Positions 18,493-27,294 of a stretch of DNA of 64,000 nt are shown piece after piece. The notes beneath the pieces are model-generated. The model made no database searches and was not told where the DNA came from. It saw only the letters and a list, made by a program, of their open reading frames with translations. The stretch lies in assembly GCF_038003085.1 (NCBI RefSeq), contig NZ_JBBOOM010000001.1, positions 3,906,001-3,970,000 of the forward strand, in the 5' to 3' direction. This DNA is from Psychrobacillus sp. FSL K6-2836. GTDB lineage: Bacteria; Bacillota; Bacilli; Bacillales_A; Planococcaceae. How positions within the stretch are numbered: the first letter of the stretch is position 1; each line of letters begins with the position of its first letter. Made by a program: the position numbers and the translations under genes.

Positions 18493-19734
18493 TTATGCTT
18501 TATGATTTTGTCCCTCGATTTCCTCTACTTTTATAAGTTTCATCGCAAGGAAAAAGAGGAAAATTCCAATTACACCGGCAACAATATAACTAATATTAAG
18601 ATAATTTTTCATAACTAGTGACATGATTGGTGGACCAGCTGCAACTCCGATGAATCTGGCAGAACTATAAAAAGAAGAGATTGTGCCGCGCTCTTCTTTT
18701 TTTATATTTTCTGTAATAAGTGCATCTAATACTGGCAGCAAGGCACCAATGGCGATTCCCATTACACTTGTAATGATCAATAAAAGAATCAGTTTTTCTT
18801 TTGTAAATCCTATAAATACAACTGAGATAGACATAACTATTAGACAAATCAGCGTCATTTTTTTCATAGTAGAAATATTTCCTTTTATATTTCGACCAGT
18901 TATATAAGAAGCAATACAAAGCATAAGGAGCGGAATGGCTAATACAAACCCTTTTTTTATTCCTTTTATATCATGTGTTTTTTCAAGCATTTCGGACAAG
19001 AAAAACAACACGGCGAATAATATAAGCATAACAAAGGCACCATTTAAAAATACGGTTAACAGCCATTTACCTTCTTTTTTAAAGGTCTTTTTTGTATTGC
19101 TTAAAAAGTCTTTAAATTTAACTGGTTCATCTTTTTCTTTTGGCACTTTAACAAAGAAAAATATCATAACAATGGAAATTAGACTAAAAATTGATATTGA
19201 AAAGAAAGGTAAAAACCATAATACTGCTGCTAAAACAGATCCAAGAATAGGACTTAAAACCTTTCCGAAGGTATTGGAGGTTTCGATAATTCCGAGACAA
19301 GAACTGGTTTTTTCATCATCATCCTTATATAAATCACCAACAAGCGGCAATACTATCGGCATAGCACCAGCCGCTCCAATACCTTGAAGAATTCTTCCAA
19401 TAATAATCCAAAAAAAAGGATCGTCTATTTTCCAAGAGGCAAAACCGGCGATTACACCACCGAGTAGTGCTAATATCAAGCTAGGCAAAATGACGATCTT
19501 TCTTCCGAAACGATCAGATAGGTATCCCGCCACAGGTATAAGAAAAATAGCTGCAATTGAATAACTCGTAATAATCATACTTGACTGGAATGAGCTGATA
19601 CCTACCTTTTTTTCTAATATAGGTAAAATAGGGATTAGCATGGAATTACCAAGTGTCATGACGAGTGGAATAGAGGCCATACTTATAACGCACCAGATAC
19701 TTACATTGTCAGTTTGACTATTGTTCTTTATCAT
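18493..19734 (-). CDS. MFS-family drug/siderophore exporter
   Basis: Protein of about 413 residues from ATG 19734, chosen because GAGG at 19742-19745 is seven bases away; the GTG at 19740 is too close. Twelve hydrophobic helices are seen. The MFS motif A, GYLSDRFGRK, lies after helix 2, and motif C-like GIIETSNTFGKVLSPILGS lies in helix 5, typical of proton-driven drug exporters (DHA1 group). Similar Bacillus proteins export drugs or bacillibactin; the substrate here cannot be read from sequence. The gene is very AT-rich, not part of the conserved core order, and paired with a LysE-type exporter 66 bases upstream on the same strand, so it looks like an accessory insertion. Confidence 0.85.
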   Translation of the reverse strand: MIKNNSQTDNVSIWCVISMASIPLVMTLGNSMLIPILPILEKKVGISSFQSSMIITSYSIAAIFLIPVAGYLSDRFGRKIVILPSLILALLGGVIAGFASWKIDDPFFWIIIGRILQGIGAAGAMPIVLPLVGDLYKDDDEKTSSCLGIIETSNTFGKVLSPILGSVLAAVLWFLPFFSISIFSLISIVMIFFFVKVPKEKDEPVKFKDFLSNTKKTFKKEGKWLLTVFLNGAFVMLILFAVLFFLSEMLEKTHDIKGIKKGFVLAIPLLMLCIASYITGRNIKGNISTMKKMTLICLIVMSISVVFIGFTKEKLILLLIITSVMGIAIGALLPVLDALITENIKKEERGTISSFYSSARFIGVAAGPPIMSLVMKNYLNISYIVAGVIGIFLFFLAMKLIKVEEIEGQNHKA

Positions 19735-19806
19735 ATACACACCTCAACTAATGATCTTTAAGGTATGTTCTCCTTAGTGAGCTACAATATACGTTTCAGA
19801 AACCTA

Positions 19807-20433
19807 CTAAAACAGAGCTTGAAAAGCTTGCATGCCAAAATAGATTCCGAAACCAATCATACATAAAGAAGAAACAAAAGAAATAACTTTTAAAAGAGGC
19901 GTGGACAGTAAATTTCGTGAACTACTCGATAAGAAGGCCATTATAAAATCTACAAGTCCAATACCAACTAATATAGCTATGCTAATGATTATCGTTTCAA
20001 TACCCGATACTTCACCACCACCACTCACTAAAATAGATCCGTAAATACCTAGCCAAAATAGAATGGTTAACGGATTTAAAAAAGCCATTAGCAAACCAGC
20101 AAGGATAGAGTGCCGGAACCGAACAATTTTTCGAAATTTTGGGTCCATAGAAATATTATTTAACGTCAGCAAATTTTCAATTCCTGTATACATAAGCACA
20201 AAAAAACCAAAGCACCATAAAAATATCCGCATATGTGGTGAATCGATAAACTGACCCACTCCAAAGTAAACCATTAGCATATAAATTATGTCTGTTACTA
20301 TTGCTCCTAGTCCAAAAAACCATGCGTGGAAAAATCCATTTTTTATTCCAGTGTTTAGGAGTGTTGCTTTAACAGGTCCAATAGGCGCTGCTAAAGATAT
20401 ACCTAACAAGAAATATGTACTTAAAGAATTCAT
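19807..20433 (-). CDS. LysE/RhtB-family amino-acid exporter
   Basis: Protein of 208 residues with six hydrophobic helices. The N-terminus YFLLGISLAAPIGPVKATLL carries the APIGPV motif, and FLNPLTILFWLGIYGSIL follows in helix 4. Both are hallmarks of LysE-type translocators that export amino acids or related small molecules. The substrate is unknown. Its ribosome-binding site (GGAGG) precedes ATG 20433. It lies upstream of the MFS gene on the same strand (66-base gap) and the two may be co-transcribed. A 14-bp palindrome sits 22 bases upstream of the start and could be an operator. Confidence 0.87.
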   Translation of the reverse strand: MNSLSTYFLLGISLAAPIGPVKATLLNTGIKNGFFHAWFFGLGAIVTDIIYMLMVYFGVGQFIDSPHMRIFLWCFGFFVLMYTGIENLLTLNNISMDPKFRKIVRFRHSILAGLLMAFLNPLTILFWLGIYGSILVSGGGEVSGIETIIISIAILVGIGLVDFIMAFLSSSSRNLLSTPLLKVISFVSSLCMIGFGIYFGMQAFQALF

Positions 20434-20454
20434 TCATGTCCTCCATTTTTGTTG

Positions 20455-20468
20455 TATGATGCATCATA
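20455..20468. promoter_or_regulatory. Perfect palindrome upstream of the lysE-type gene
   Basis: TATGATGCATCATA is a perfect 14-bp palindrome 22 bases before the exporter start codon. Its position suits a repressor site or a 5' UTR hairpin. No regulator gene is adjacent. This is an inference from symmetry only. Confidence 0.4.
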
Positions 20469-20585
20469 TTCATGATGGACTTACCTTACAACTTATGGAA
20501 CTAAATATTATTATGAATAGCTTATAGACGAATAATTCTATTTACCTATTATTCAGAATAGTCAATAAAGTTCATCTTAAAATGA

Positions 20586-20614
20586 TTGAATTTTGATGAT
20601 TTATATGTTATTAT
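20586..20614 (+). promoter_or_regulatory. Promoter of 6S RNA
   Basis: TTGAAT at 20586-20591, a 17-bp spacer and TATTAT at 20609-20614, placing transcription start at about 20621. Confidence 0.65.
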
Positions 20615-20621
20615 TCATTTA

Positions 20622-20854
20622 ACACGAATCCTGATGTGTTCGCAATTTGCCAATCAGTTTTGACCGAACAATTCTATCGTTGGGAGTCTAACTTTTATTA
20701 TGAATGACATGCCTTTAATCGGGACGCCAAGATTAATAAAGAGGACACCCACCTGCTTCTTGCGGGTTCAAAACGATACGCTTTATTTGTCGGCACGATT
20801 GGGATTCGTATCATTTCTTAAATATCCTCTGGCGAATTTGCTAGAGGTTTTTTA
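20622..20854 (+). ncRNA. ssrS: 6S RNA (6S-1 type)
   Basis: The segment starts near ATCCTGATGTGTTCGC and contains GGGAGTCTAACTTTTATTAT and GGGACGCC, as in Bacillus 6S-1 RNA (bsrA), which also begins with a TCCTGATGTGTT stretch followed by GGAGTCTAACT. A complex central region with GGACACCCACCTGCTTCTTG-type hairpin follows. It ends in CCTCTGGCGAATTTGCTAGAGG plus six T, a clean terminator at 20826-20852. 6S RNA mimics an open promoter and holds sigma-A RNA polymerase in stationary phase. The position between aspS and tcdA matches that of bsrA in B. subtilis. The 5' end is inferred from the promoter. Confidence 0.88.
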
Positions 20855-20860
20855 TTGGGA

Positions 20861-21131
20861 TTTAATCCCGTTTTAACGGGCAGGCCGATTAAAGTCGCCA
20901 CGTCCTGTGGCAACATTGGCACTTGTACGTCCTGTACGTCGTAAAACTTCCATTTATTACTTGGTTCAAGTAACAAAGCGAATTGCGAGTTCAACTGCCC
21001 GTAAAACCCGAATGGTTCGGGCCAACACGATGTTGGTTACTCAGGCATTGCCGCACGACGAGGCGTTATTTGCCAGAGTTCAATTTTTCAATCAGTGGGA
21101 TAAGGCACCCCACTGATTGAAGTATCACCTT
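20861..21131. repeat. Family C repeat, long form with extra hairpins
   Basis: The left end TTTAATCCCGTTTTAACGGG and the right part CTGCCCGTAAAACCCGAATGG, then CAATCAGTGGG...CCCACTGATTGAAGT are family C landmarks. Two extra blocks of small hairpins are present: 20895-20945 (GCCACGTCCTGTGGC, GTACGTCCTGTAC) and 21018-21080 (CCAACACGATGTTGG, GCCGCACGACGAGGC). The second block is also in the copy at 60957 and, inverted, in family B long forms. The repeat ends about 25 bases before the tcdA ribosome-binding site and directly follows the 6S RNA terminator. Confidence 0.75.
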
Positions 21132-21169
21132 TTTTCCTACTAATCTGATTTAAAATGGAGTGTTTTAAT

Positions 21170-21931
21170 ATGTTGCATCAATTTTCTAGAAATGAACTTG
21201 CAATAGGTACAGAGGGAATAGATTTATTGAAAGGTACTACTGTTGCTATATTAGGTGTCGGTGGCGTTGGATCTTTCGCAGCTGAAGCTTGTGCACGAAG
21301 TGGTGTAGGACGTATTATATTAGTAGATAAAGATAATGTAGATATTACTAATATTAACCGTCAATTAGTAGCTTACATATCAACGATTGGGCGTTCAAAA
21401 TCAGAAGTGATGAAGGAACGGATTGCTGACATTAATCCTGAATGTGAAGTAATAGATATGCATATGTTTTATACGGAAGAAACATATGAGCAATTTTTTG
21501 CGATGAATATTGATTATGTTATTGATGCATCTGATACGATCATTTACAAAATCCACTTAATGAAAGAATGCTTGAAACGAAATATTAAAATTATTTCAAG
21601 TATGGGTGCTGCAAATAAAACAGATCCAACTCGCTTTAAGATTGTAGATATTTCTAAAACGCATACAGATCCAATTGCAAAAGTAATACGCACAAAGCTA
21701 CGCAAAGAAGACCGCATTACAAAAGGAATTCCAGTTGTATTTTCAGATGAGAGTCCTATTGTAGTTAGAGAAGATGTAGTTGAAACGGTAGGTAAACCAG
21801 AAGCAGCTATTAGAAAAGCTAAAATGCCACCTTCTTCAAATGCATTTGTTCCATCAACAGTCGGATTAATATGTGCTAGCTGGGTGATAAACGACATTTC
21901 AAAAGACATTCATATTAATCGAGTACAGTAA
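21170..21931 (+). CDS. tcdA: tRNA threonylcarbamoyladenosine dehydratase
   Basis: Protein of 253 residues from ATG 21170; the ATG at 21155 overlaps the GGAG ribosome-binding site at 21157-21160. It is an E1/ThiF-type Rossmann enzyme with VAILGVGGVGSFAAEACARSG (about 25-45, split here by GVG) and the adenylate motif DKDNVDITNINRQL. TcdA uses ATP to cyclise t6A to ct6A at position 37 of ANN-decoding tRNAs. Length and order (downstream of aspS and 6S RNA, upstream of rarA) match B. subtilis YrvM. A TcdA-type catalytic Cys in the C-terminal half is present near LICASW. Confidence 0.92.
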   Translation: MLHQFSRNELAIGTEGIDLLKGTTVAILGVGGVGSFAAEACARSGVGRIILVDKDNVDITNINRQLVAYISTIGRSKSEVMKERIADINPECEVIDMHMFYTEETYEQFFAMNIDYVIDASDTIIYKIHLMKECLKRNIKIISSMGAANKTDPTRFKIVDISKTHTDPIAKVIRTKLRKEDRITKGIPVVFSDESPIVVREDVVETVGKPEAAIRKAKMPPSSNAFVPSTVGLICASWVINDISKDIHINRVQ

Positions 21932-21992
21932 TTGCTTGAAGTTTTTTCCTGATGATTTATACTAAATTTATACAAACAAGGAGGGGAATACA

Positions 21993-22187
21993 ATGACTGA
22001 AACAAATAACCAAGAAGCACCTAAAAAGAAAATGACACTCCAAGAAGCTGTTAAGCAAAAGCTTGAAGAGAAAAAGAATCAATCTGCTGGTGGTAAAGCT
22101 TCCCTTAACGGATCAACAGGAAGTCAAAAAATGAAAAGCCAACAAACTAAAAAGGTCAGTAACACCAGACGTAAGATGGGTGTATAA
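21993..22187 (+). CDS. Small basic protein of unknown function
   Basis: Protein of 64 residues with an excellent AAGGAGGGGAAT ribosome-binding site before ATG 21993. It is lysine-rich and probably helical at first (KKKMTLQEAVKQKLEEKK), then has a Gly/Ser/Asn-rich linker and a basic tail ending SNTRRKMGV. No membrane segment or known domain is seen and I do not recognise a family. Its last 14 codons and stop are repeated four more times immediately downstream, in a 102-bp tandem array, always in the same frame. The basic tail suggests nucleic-acid or ribosome contact, but that is a guess. Confidence 0.75.
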   Translation: MTETNNQEAPKKKMTLQEAVKQKLEEKKNQSAGGKASLNGSTGSQKMKSQQTKKVSNTRRKMGV

Positions 22188-22595
22188 TTGTTACCTTCTT
22201 TTAGAAAAGTAAATTTAAGTTCTGCGACGAGCTTTGCGCAGGAGCAAACTAAAAAAGTTAGTAACACCAGACGTAAGATGGGTGTATAATTGTCACCTTC
22301 TTTTAGAAAAGTAAATTTAAGTTCTGCGACGAGCTTTGCGCAGGAGCAAACTAAAAAAGTTAGTAACACCAGACGTAAGATGGGTGTATAATTGTCACCT
22401 TCTTTTAGAAAAGTAAATTTTTGTCCTGCGACGAGCTTTGCGCAGGAGCAAACAAAAAAGGTTAGTAACACCAGACGTAAGATGGGTGTATAATTGTCAC
22501 CTTCTTTTAGAAAAGTAAATTTATGTTCTGCGACGAGCTTTGCGCAGGAGCAAACAAAAAAGGCCAGTAACACAAGACGTAAAATGGGTGTTTAA
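22188..22595 (+). repeat. 102-bp tandem array repeating the gene's 3' end
   Basis: Four units follow the small gene. Stop codons fall at 22185, 22287, 22389, 22491 and 22593, exactly 102 bases (34 codons) apart. Each unit has a 54-base spacer (TTGTCACCTTCTTTTAGAAA, then GTAAATTTAAGTTCTGCGACG, then AGCTTTGCGCAGGAG; shown in pieces) and then the last codons of the gene, QTKKVSNTRRKMGV plus stop. Because 102 is a multiple of three, all units are in the gene's frame and each is open from stop to stop, beginning with TAATTG. Units 1-2 are nearly identical; the last differs most (GGCCAGTAACACAAGACG), and a terminator follows it, so it may be the original gene end. Confidence 0.9.
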
Positions 22596-22603
22596 AACCT
22601 CGA

Positions 22604-22635
22604 AAATCCAGTCCTTACAAGGACTGGATTTTTGT
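22604..22635 (+). terminator. Terminator after the 102-bp array
   Basis: AAATCCAGTCC and GGACTGGATTT pair around TTACAA, then TTGTTTTC. It ends the tcdA-small gene-array transcript. Confidence 0.8.
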
Positions 22636-22811
22636 TTTCTTATAGATAAAAAAAGTACCATCATATGCACTGAACTATGTTGTCTAATATGCAGGATTGA
22701 CTAAAGAAACTAACCATTGCAGTCCACTTAGTGAAATAGAAGTATTAATTATTATATTTTACAAATTTAGGATGTGAATTAATAAAGTATTTTGGGAAAA
22801 CTATCCGTTTT

Positions 22812-22936
22812 GCAAGTAAGAGATAGTCGACCGCAAGTAAATATAGACTTAGTGCAAGAAATCCTTTACTACCGCAAGTAAGCAGCAGATGGAAGCAAGT
22901 AAACAATAAATGAGAGCAAGTAAAGGTAAAATAGAA
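22812..22936. repeat. Phased GCAAGTAA array (21-bp spacing)
   Basis: The octamer GCAAGTAA (once GCAAGAAA) begins at 22812, 22833, 22854, 22874, 22895 and 22916, so the steps are 21, 21, 20, 21 and 21 bp. Only the octamer is conserved; the 12-13 bases between copies differ. The spacing is two helical turns, so all copies face the same side of the DNA. It lies in the gap between two converging genes. The 22636-22811 stretch before it shows nothing that I recognise. Confidence 0.8.
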
Positions 22937-22975
22937 GAGCGATGGACAGGCAAACGAAATAAAATTACTGTGAAA

Positions 22976-23085
22976 AGTGAGGTTGACCGTGACGTCAGTC
23001 ACAATCAACCTCTCTAATAAGTAAGTCGGTAACAATATAGCAAAACGTCTGTCCAAAGCCTCCAGTAAACGATAGAAACAGGTTT
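22976..23085 (-). repeat. Family D repeat, terminator-like, after rarA
   Basis: Read on the minus strand, in the direction of rarA, it begins AAAACCTGTTTCTATCG just after the rarA stop, continues GGCTTTGGACAGACG and ATATTGTTACCG, and ends in the hairpin GAGGTTGATTGTGACTGACG paired with GTCACGGTCAACCTC, then ACTTTTC. The same string of blocks follows yqeM at 50443-50556, and a decayed copy lies at 34668-34773. It could serve as the transcription terminator of rarA. Confidence 0.75.
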
Positions 23086-23086
23086 T

Positions 23087-24376
23087 TCATGATTTTTCTG
23101 TTTTAAATTTCTCTAATCGATGATATATAGCAGCTAATCTTTTTTCTTCACCTGCTTCGATTGGTTTATAGAAGGTACTTCCTACAAGGTTATCTGGCAG
23201 GTAGGTTTGATTGACCCAGCCTCCAAATGTTCCGATTTTATAGTCATGCGGATAAATATAGCCACCATGACCTAAATCAGCAGCTCCTGCATAATGAGTG
23301 TCCTTTAAATGACTTGGGATATCTCCAGTTTTTCCCTGATGGATACTTGCAATTGCAGCATCTAAACCGGAGTATGCAGAATTAGACTTCTCCGACAAAC
23401 ACATTAATACAACTGCATTGGCTAAGGGTATTCTTGCTTCTGGTAATCCTAATCGCTCTGCAGATTGAATAGCTGCTAACACTTGGGGTCCCACAGATGG
23501 GTTAGCAAGTCCAATATCTTCATAACTCATCACAAGTAGCCGCCTAGATACAGCTACTAAATCTCCGTTTTCCAATAAGTGTGCCAAATAGTATAGGGCG
23601 GCATCCGTATCACTACCGCGGACAGATTTCTGTAAAGCTGAAAGCAAGTTATAAAAATGAGAGCCTTTTTTATCCCCAAAAACCCCAACCCGATCTACAA
23701 GGCTCTTTAAGGTGGAATCTTCTACAATGGTTACTCCATTTTCTTCAAAACTTGCAAAGATAGTAGATTCTAATAGCGTTAAAGCTTTTCTAGCATCCCC
23801 ATTTGCAGCATCTGCTATTAGTCGTCTCTGCTGCTCAGTAATTTGAATGTTCATTTGACCAAGGCCTTTTATTTTATCTTCCAACGCTCTAGTTAATAAT
23901 GAGTCTATGTCATCTGTTGTTAATCTTTTGAGTTGTTTAATCTCCCCACAGCGCGATCTAATCGCGGGATTTACATCATGATAGGGATTTTCTGTTGTTG
24001 CACCGATTAAAATAATCGATCCATTTTCTACATGAGGAAGCAATGTATCCTGTTGTAGCTTGTTGAAACGATGAATTTCATCTAGAAATAAAATAACTTT
24101 TCCACTTATACGCGCATCCGCAACAACATCTTCCACATCTTTTTTCCCAGCTTTAGTTGCATTCAAAGCAACAAAGGGTAGCTTTGTCGTACCAGCGATG
24201 GCGAAAGCAAGTGATGTTTTGCCAACTCCTGGGTCACCGTACAAAAGCATGGAGGGTACATGTCCGTTTTTTATCATTTTATATAAAGCGGTATTTTCTC
24301 CGATAACATGCTGTTGGCCAGCTAGTTCGTCAATAGTTTGAGGTCTCATCCGATATGCTAAAGGTTCATTTTGCAA
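23087..24376 (-). CDS. rarA: RarA/MgsA-family replication-recombination ATPase
   Basis: Protein of 429 residues. It is an AAA+ ATPase with Walker A LLYGDPGVGKTSLAFAIA (about 41-58), Walker B VILFLDEIHRFNKLQQD (about 94-110), sensor 1 LIGATTENPYHDVNPAIRSR and the clamp-loader-like C-terminal tetramerisation domain with GSDTDAALYYLAHLLENGDL. RarA acts at stalled forks and gaps and interacts with SSB. In B. subtilis the homologue is YrvN, in the same place between yrvM (tcdA) and cymR. The gene is divergent from cymR across a 137-base gap. Its stop codon abuts a family D repeat. Confidence 0.94.
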   Translation of the reverse strand: MQNEPLAYRMRPQTIDELAGQQHVIGENTALYKMIKNGHVPSMLLYGDPGVGKTSLAFAIAGTTKLPFVALNATKAGKKDVEDVVADARISGKVILFLDEIHRFNKLQQDTLLPHVENGSIILIGATTENPYHDVNPAIRSRCGEIKQLKRLTTDDIDSLLTRALEDKIKGLGQMNIQITEQQRRLIADAANGDARKALTLLESTIFASFEENGVTIVEDSTLKSLVDRVGVFGDKKGSHFYNLLSALQKSVRGSDTDAALYYLAHLLENGDLVAVSRRLLVMSYEDIGLANPSVGPQVLAAIQSAERLGLPEARIPLANAVVLMCLSEKSNSAYSGLDAAIASIHQGKTGDIPSHLKDTHYAGAADLGHGGYIYPHDYKIGTFGGWVNQTYLPDNLVGSTFYKPIEAGEEKRLAAIYHRLEKFKTEKS

Positions 24377-24513
24377 AATGATCTCTCCTTATTTCGTACG
24401 TTTGTTCTTTAATTATATAGAAGATTGTCTGAAAAGTCATTTTGAAGTCGATATAGTGCGTAATTATGCTATACTAGGGAAAGAATTTTTTTAATCTTAT
24501 GAGGTGAATTATA

Positions 24514-24936
24514 TTGAAATTTTCAACAAAGGGAAGATACGGTTTAACGATAATGGTCGCTCTAGGCAAGCAATGCGGAGAAGGTCCAATTGCCCTTCGA
24601 CAAATAGCTGCAGAATATAATTTGTCTGAAGCGTATTTAGAGCAGATTGTCTCTCCTCTTAGAAATGCAGGACTTGTGAAGAGTGTCAGAGGAGCGTACG
24701 GAGGATATATGCTTTCAAGAACTCCAAGCGAAATAACTGCTGGAGATGTTATTCGAGTTTTGGAGGGTCCTATTCAAATCGTAGAGGGAATTGAAGAGGA
24801 AGCTCCGCCACAACGTGAATTGTGGATGCGTATACGAGATGCGGTAAAAAATGTACTAGACACAACTACGATCGAAGACCTTGCAAAATATACTGAAGAA
24901 GATCCAGAGAGTGCTGGATATATGTTTTATATATAA
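24514..24936 (+). CDS. cymR: CymR, Rrf2-family cysteine-metabolism repressor
   Basis: Protein of 140 residues starting at TTG 24514, seven bases after GAGGTG. It is an Rrf2-type winged helix: KFSTKGRYGLTIMVALGK, then LRQIAAEYNLSEAYLEQIVSPL (recognition helix) and VKSVRGAYGGYMLSR (wing). There are no clustered cysteines, so it is of the CymR rather than the IscR type. In B. subtilis CymR, in complex with CysK, represses cysteine and sulfur uptake genes. It is followed after 10 bases by iscS; the cymR-iscS-mnmA order is conserved and links sulfur status to tRNA thiolation. Confidence 0.93.
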   Translation: MKFSTKGRYGLTIMVALGKQCGEGPIALRQIAAEYNLSEAYLEQIVSPLRNAGLVKSVRGAYGGYMLSRTPSEITAGDVIRVLEGPIQIVEGIEEEAPPQRELWMRIRDAVKNVLDTTTIEDLAKYTEEDPESAGYMFYI

Positions 24937-24946
24937 GGAGTTTAAA

Positions 24947-26077
24947 ATGACTAGAATATATTTGGATCATGCAGCCACAACACCGATGGCCAAAGAAGTA
25001 ATCCAAGTCTACACGGCTGAGATGAAGGAAGAGTTCGGAAATCCATCTAGCATTCATCAAACTGGAAGAAAAGCAAGAAAAAAAGTGGATGAAGCTAGAA
25101 CAATTTTAGCTCAAAGTATTGGAGCACATGAAACGGAAATTACAATTACTAGCGGAGGTACGGAAGCAGATAATTACGCTATTTTTGGAACTGCTTACGC
25201 AAGAAAGAACGAAGGTAAGCATATTATCACAACGCAAGTTGAACATCATGCCGTACTTCACGCATGTGAGCAGCTTGAAAAAGAAGGTTTTGAGGTAACT
25301 TATTTACCAGTTGATAAAAATGGTTTAATCAGTATCAATGACTTGAAAAATTCTCTGAGAAAAGATACTATTTTAGTTTCCATTATGTTTGCAAATAATG
25401 AGGTGGGGGTTGTTCAACCTATCGAGGAAATTGGAGAGTTACTGAAGGATCATCCAGCCTATTTCCATACAGATGCTGTACAAGCATATGGAAGTTTATC
25501 AATAAATGTTCAACCAGCCTACATTGATTTACTAAGTGTTTCCAGTCATAAGATAAACGGGCCTAAAGGGATAGGTTTTTTATATCAACGAAAAGGTATT
25601 TTACTAAAGCCTATTTTTTACGGAGGACAGCAAGAGCGGAAAAAACGAGCAGGTACGGAAAATGTACCGGCTATTGTTGCATTTGCAAAGGCAGTTCAAT
25701 TGAAACAAGTAGCAATTACTGATGGCATTCTAGCTTATAGTCAGTTAAAGAAAGTTTTCCTAACCGAATTGGAGAGATTAGGCGTTCCTTTTAAAATTAA
25801 TGGATCTCATGAATCAGTTCTTCCACATGTATTAAACATTAGTATCCCCAATACAGATGTGGAGACTTTTTTAGTGCAATTAGATTTAGCTGGTATTGAC
25901 GCTTCTAGCGGATCTGCTTGTACCGCCGGTTCGATTGATCCATCTCATGTTCTAGTAGCGATGTATGGTGAAAACACACCAGAGCTGCGCAATTCGGTTC
26001 GTTTTAGCTTTGGCTTGAACAATACGGAAGAGCAAGTGATGGAAGCAGCAAAAAAAATAAGCAATATACTACTATAG
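24947..26077 (+). CDS. iscS: Cysteine desulfurase (IscS/YrvO type)
   Basis: Protein of 376 residues from ATG 24947, preceded by ATAAGGAG; an upstream in-frame ATG lies inside cymR. It is a class V PLP aminotransferase with MTRIYLDHAATTPMA, TSGGTEADN, QVEHHAV (His that activates substrate), HTDAVQA, the PLP Lys in SVSSHKINGPKG, and the catalytic loop Cys in SGSACTAGS. It takes sulfur from cysteine as a persulfide. In B. subtilis YrvO is a dedicated partner of MnmA for 2-thiouridine, and mnmA lies 90 bases downstream here. Confidence 0.95.
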   Translation: MTRIYLDHAATTPMAKEVIQVYTAEMKEEFGNPSSIHQTGRKARKKVDEARTILAQSIGAHETEITITSGGTEADNYAIFGTAYARKNEGKHIITTQVEHHAVLHACEQLEKEGFEVTYLPVDKNGLISINDLKNSLRKDTILVSIMFANNEVGVVQPIEEIGELLKDHPAYFHTDAVQAYGSLSINVQPAYIDLLSVSSHKINGPKGIGFLYQRKGILLKPIFYGGQQERKKRAGTENVPAIVAFAKAVQLKQVAITDGILAYSQLKKVFLTELERLGVPFKINGSHESVLPHVLNISIPNTDVETFLVQLDLAGIDASSGSACTAGSIDPSHVLVAMYGENTPELRNSVRFSFGLNNTEEQVMEAAKKISNILL

Positions 26078-26097
26078 TTCAAATTCAATTAAAGGAT

Positions 26098-26140
26098 TAA
26101 CTTCATTTGGATTGAGTTTGAATGTATTACAATGAAGTTA
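26098..26140. promoter_or_regulatory. Inverted repeat upstream of mnmA
   Basis: TAACTTCATT at 26098-26107 and AATGAAGTTA at 26131-26140 are perfect inverted repeats around GGATTGAGTTTGAATGTATT. There is no T-run after them. They may form an mRNA hairpin or a protein site between iscS and mnmA. A second, weaker dyad (TTCAAATTCAAT with ATTGAGTTTGAA) overlaps it. Confidence 0.4.
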
Positions 26141-26158
26141 AAGATTTAAGTGAAATGA

Positions 26159-27280
<1,122 letters not shown>

Positions 27281-27294
27281 CTGGAGGTAATAAC

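Noticed and set aside
18935-19387. 150-codon plus-strand open frame inside the MFS gene region
   Set aside because: It is antisense to a clear 12-helix transporter and is low-complexity Asn/Thr/Ile; no ribosome-binding site.
20907-21116. 69-codon open frame before tcdA
   Set aside because: It lies wholly inside a family C repeat; a similar frame appears in the copy at 60957 only because the module is shared.
22124-22573. 149-codon minus-strand open frame with 34-residue repeats opposite the 102-bp array
   Set aside because: It is open only because the array period is a multiple of three. No ribosome-binding site was seen and the codons are forced by the plus-strand repeat.
22812-22936. Possible CRISPR array at the GCAAGTAA repeats
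   Set aside because: The repeat is only 8 bp, spacers are 12-13 bp, and no cas gene is present.
22745-23056. 103-codon minus-strand open frame with Leu/Thr/Cys heptads
   Set aside because: The heptads come from the 21-bp GCAAGTAA array. The start TTG lies inside a family D repeat, too close to GGAGG, and the 20-bp step in the array breaks any repeat logic.
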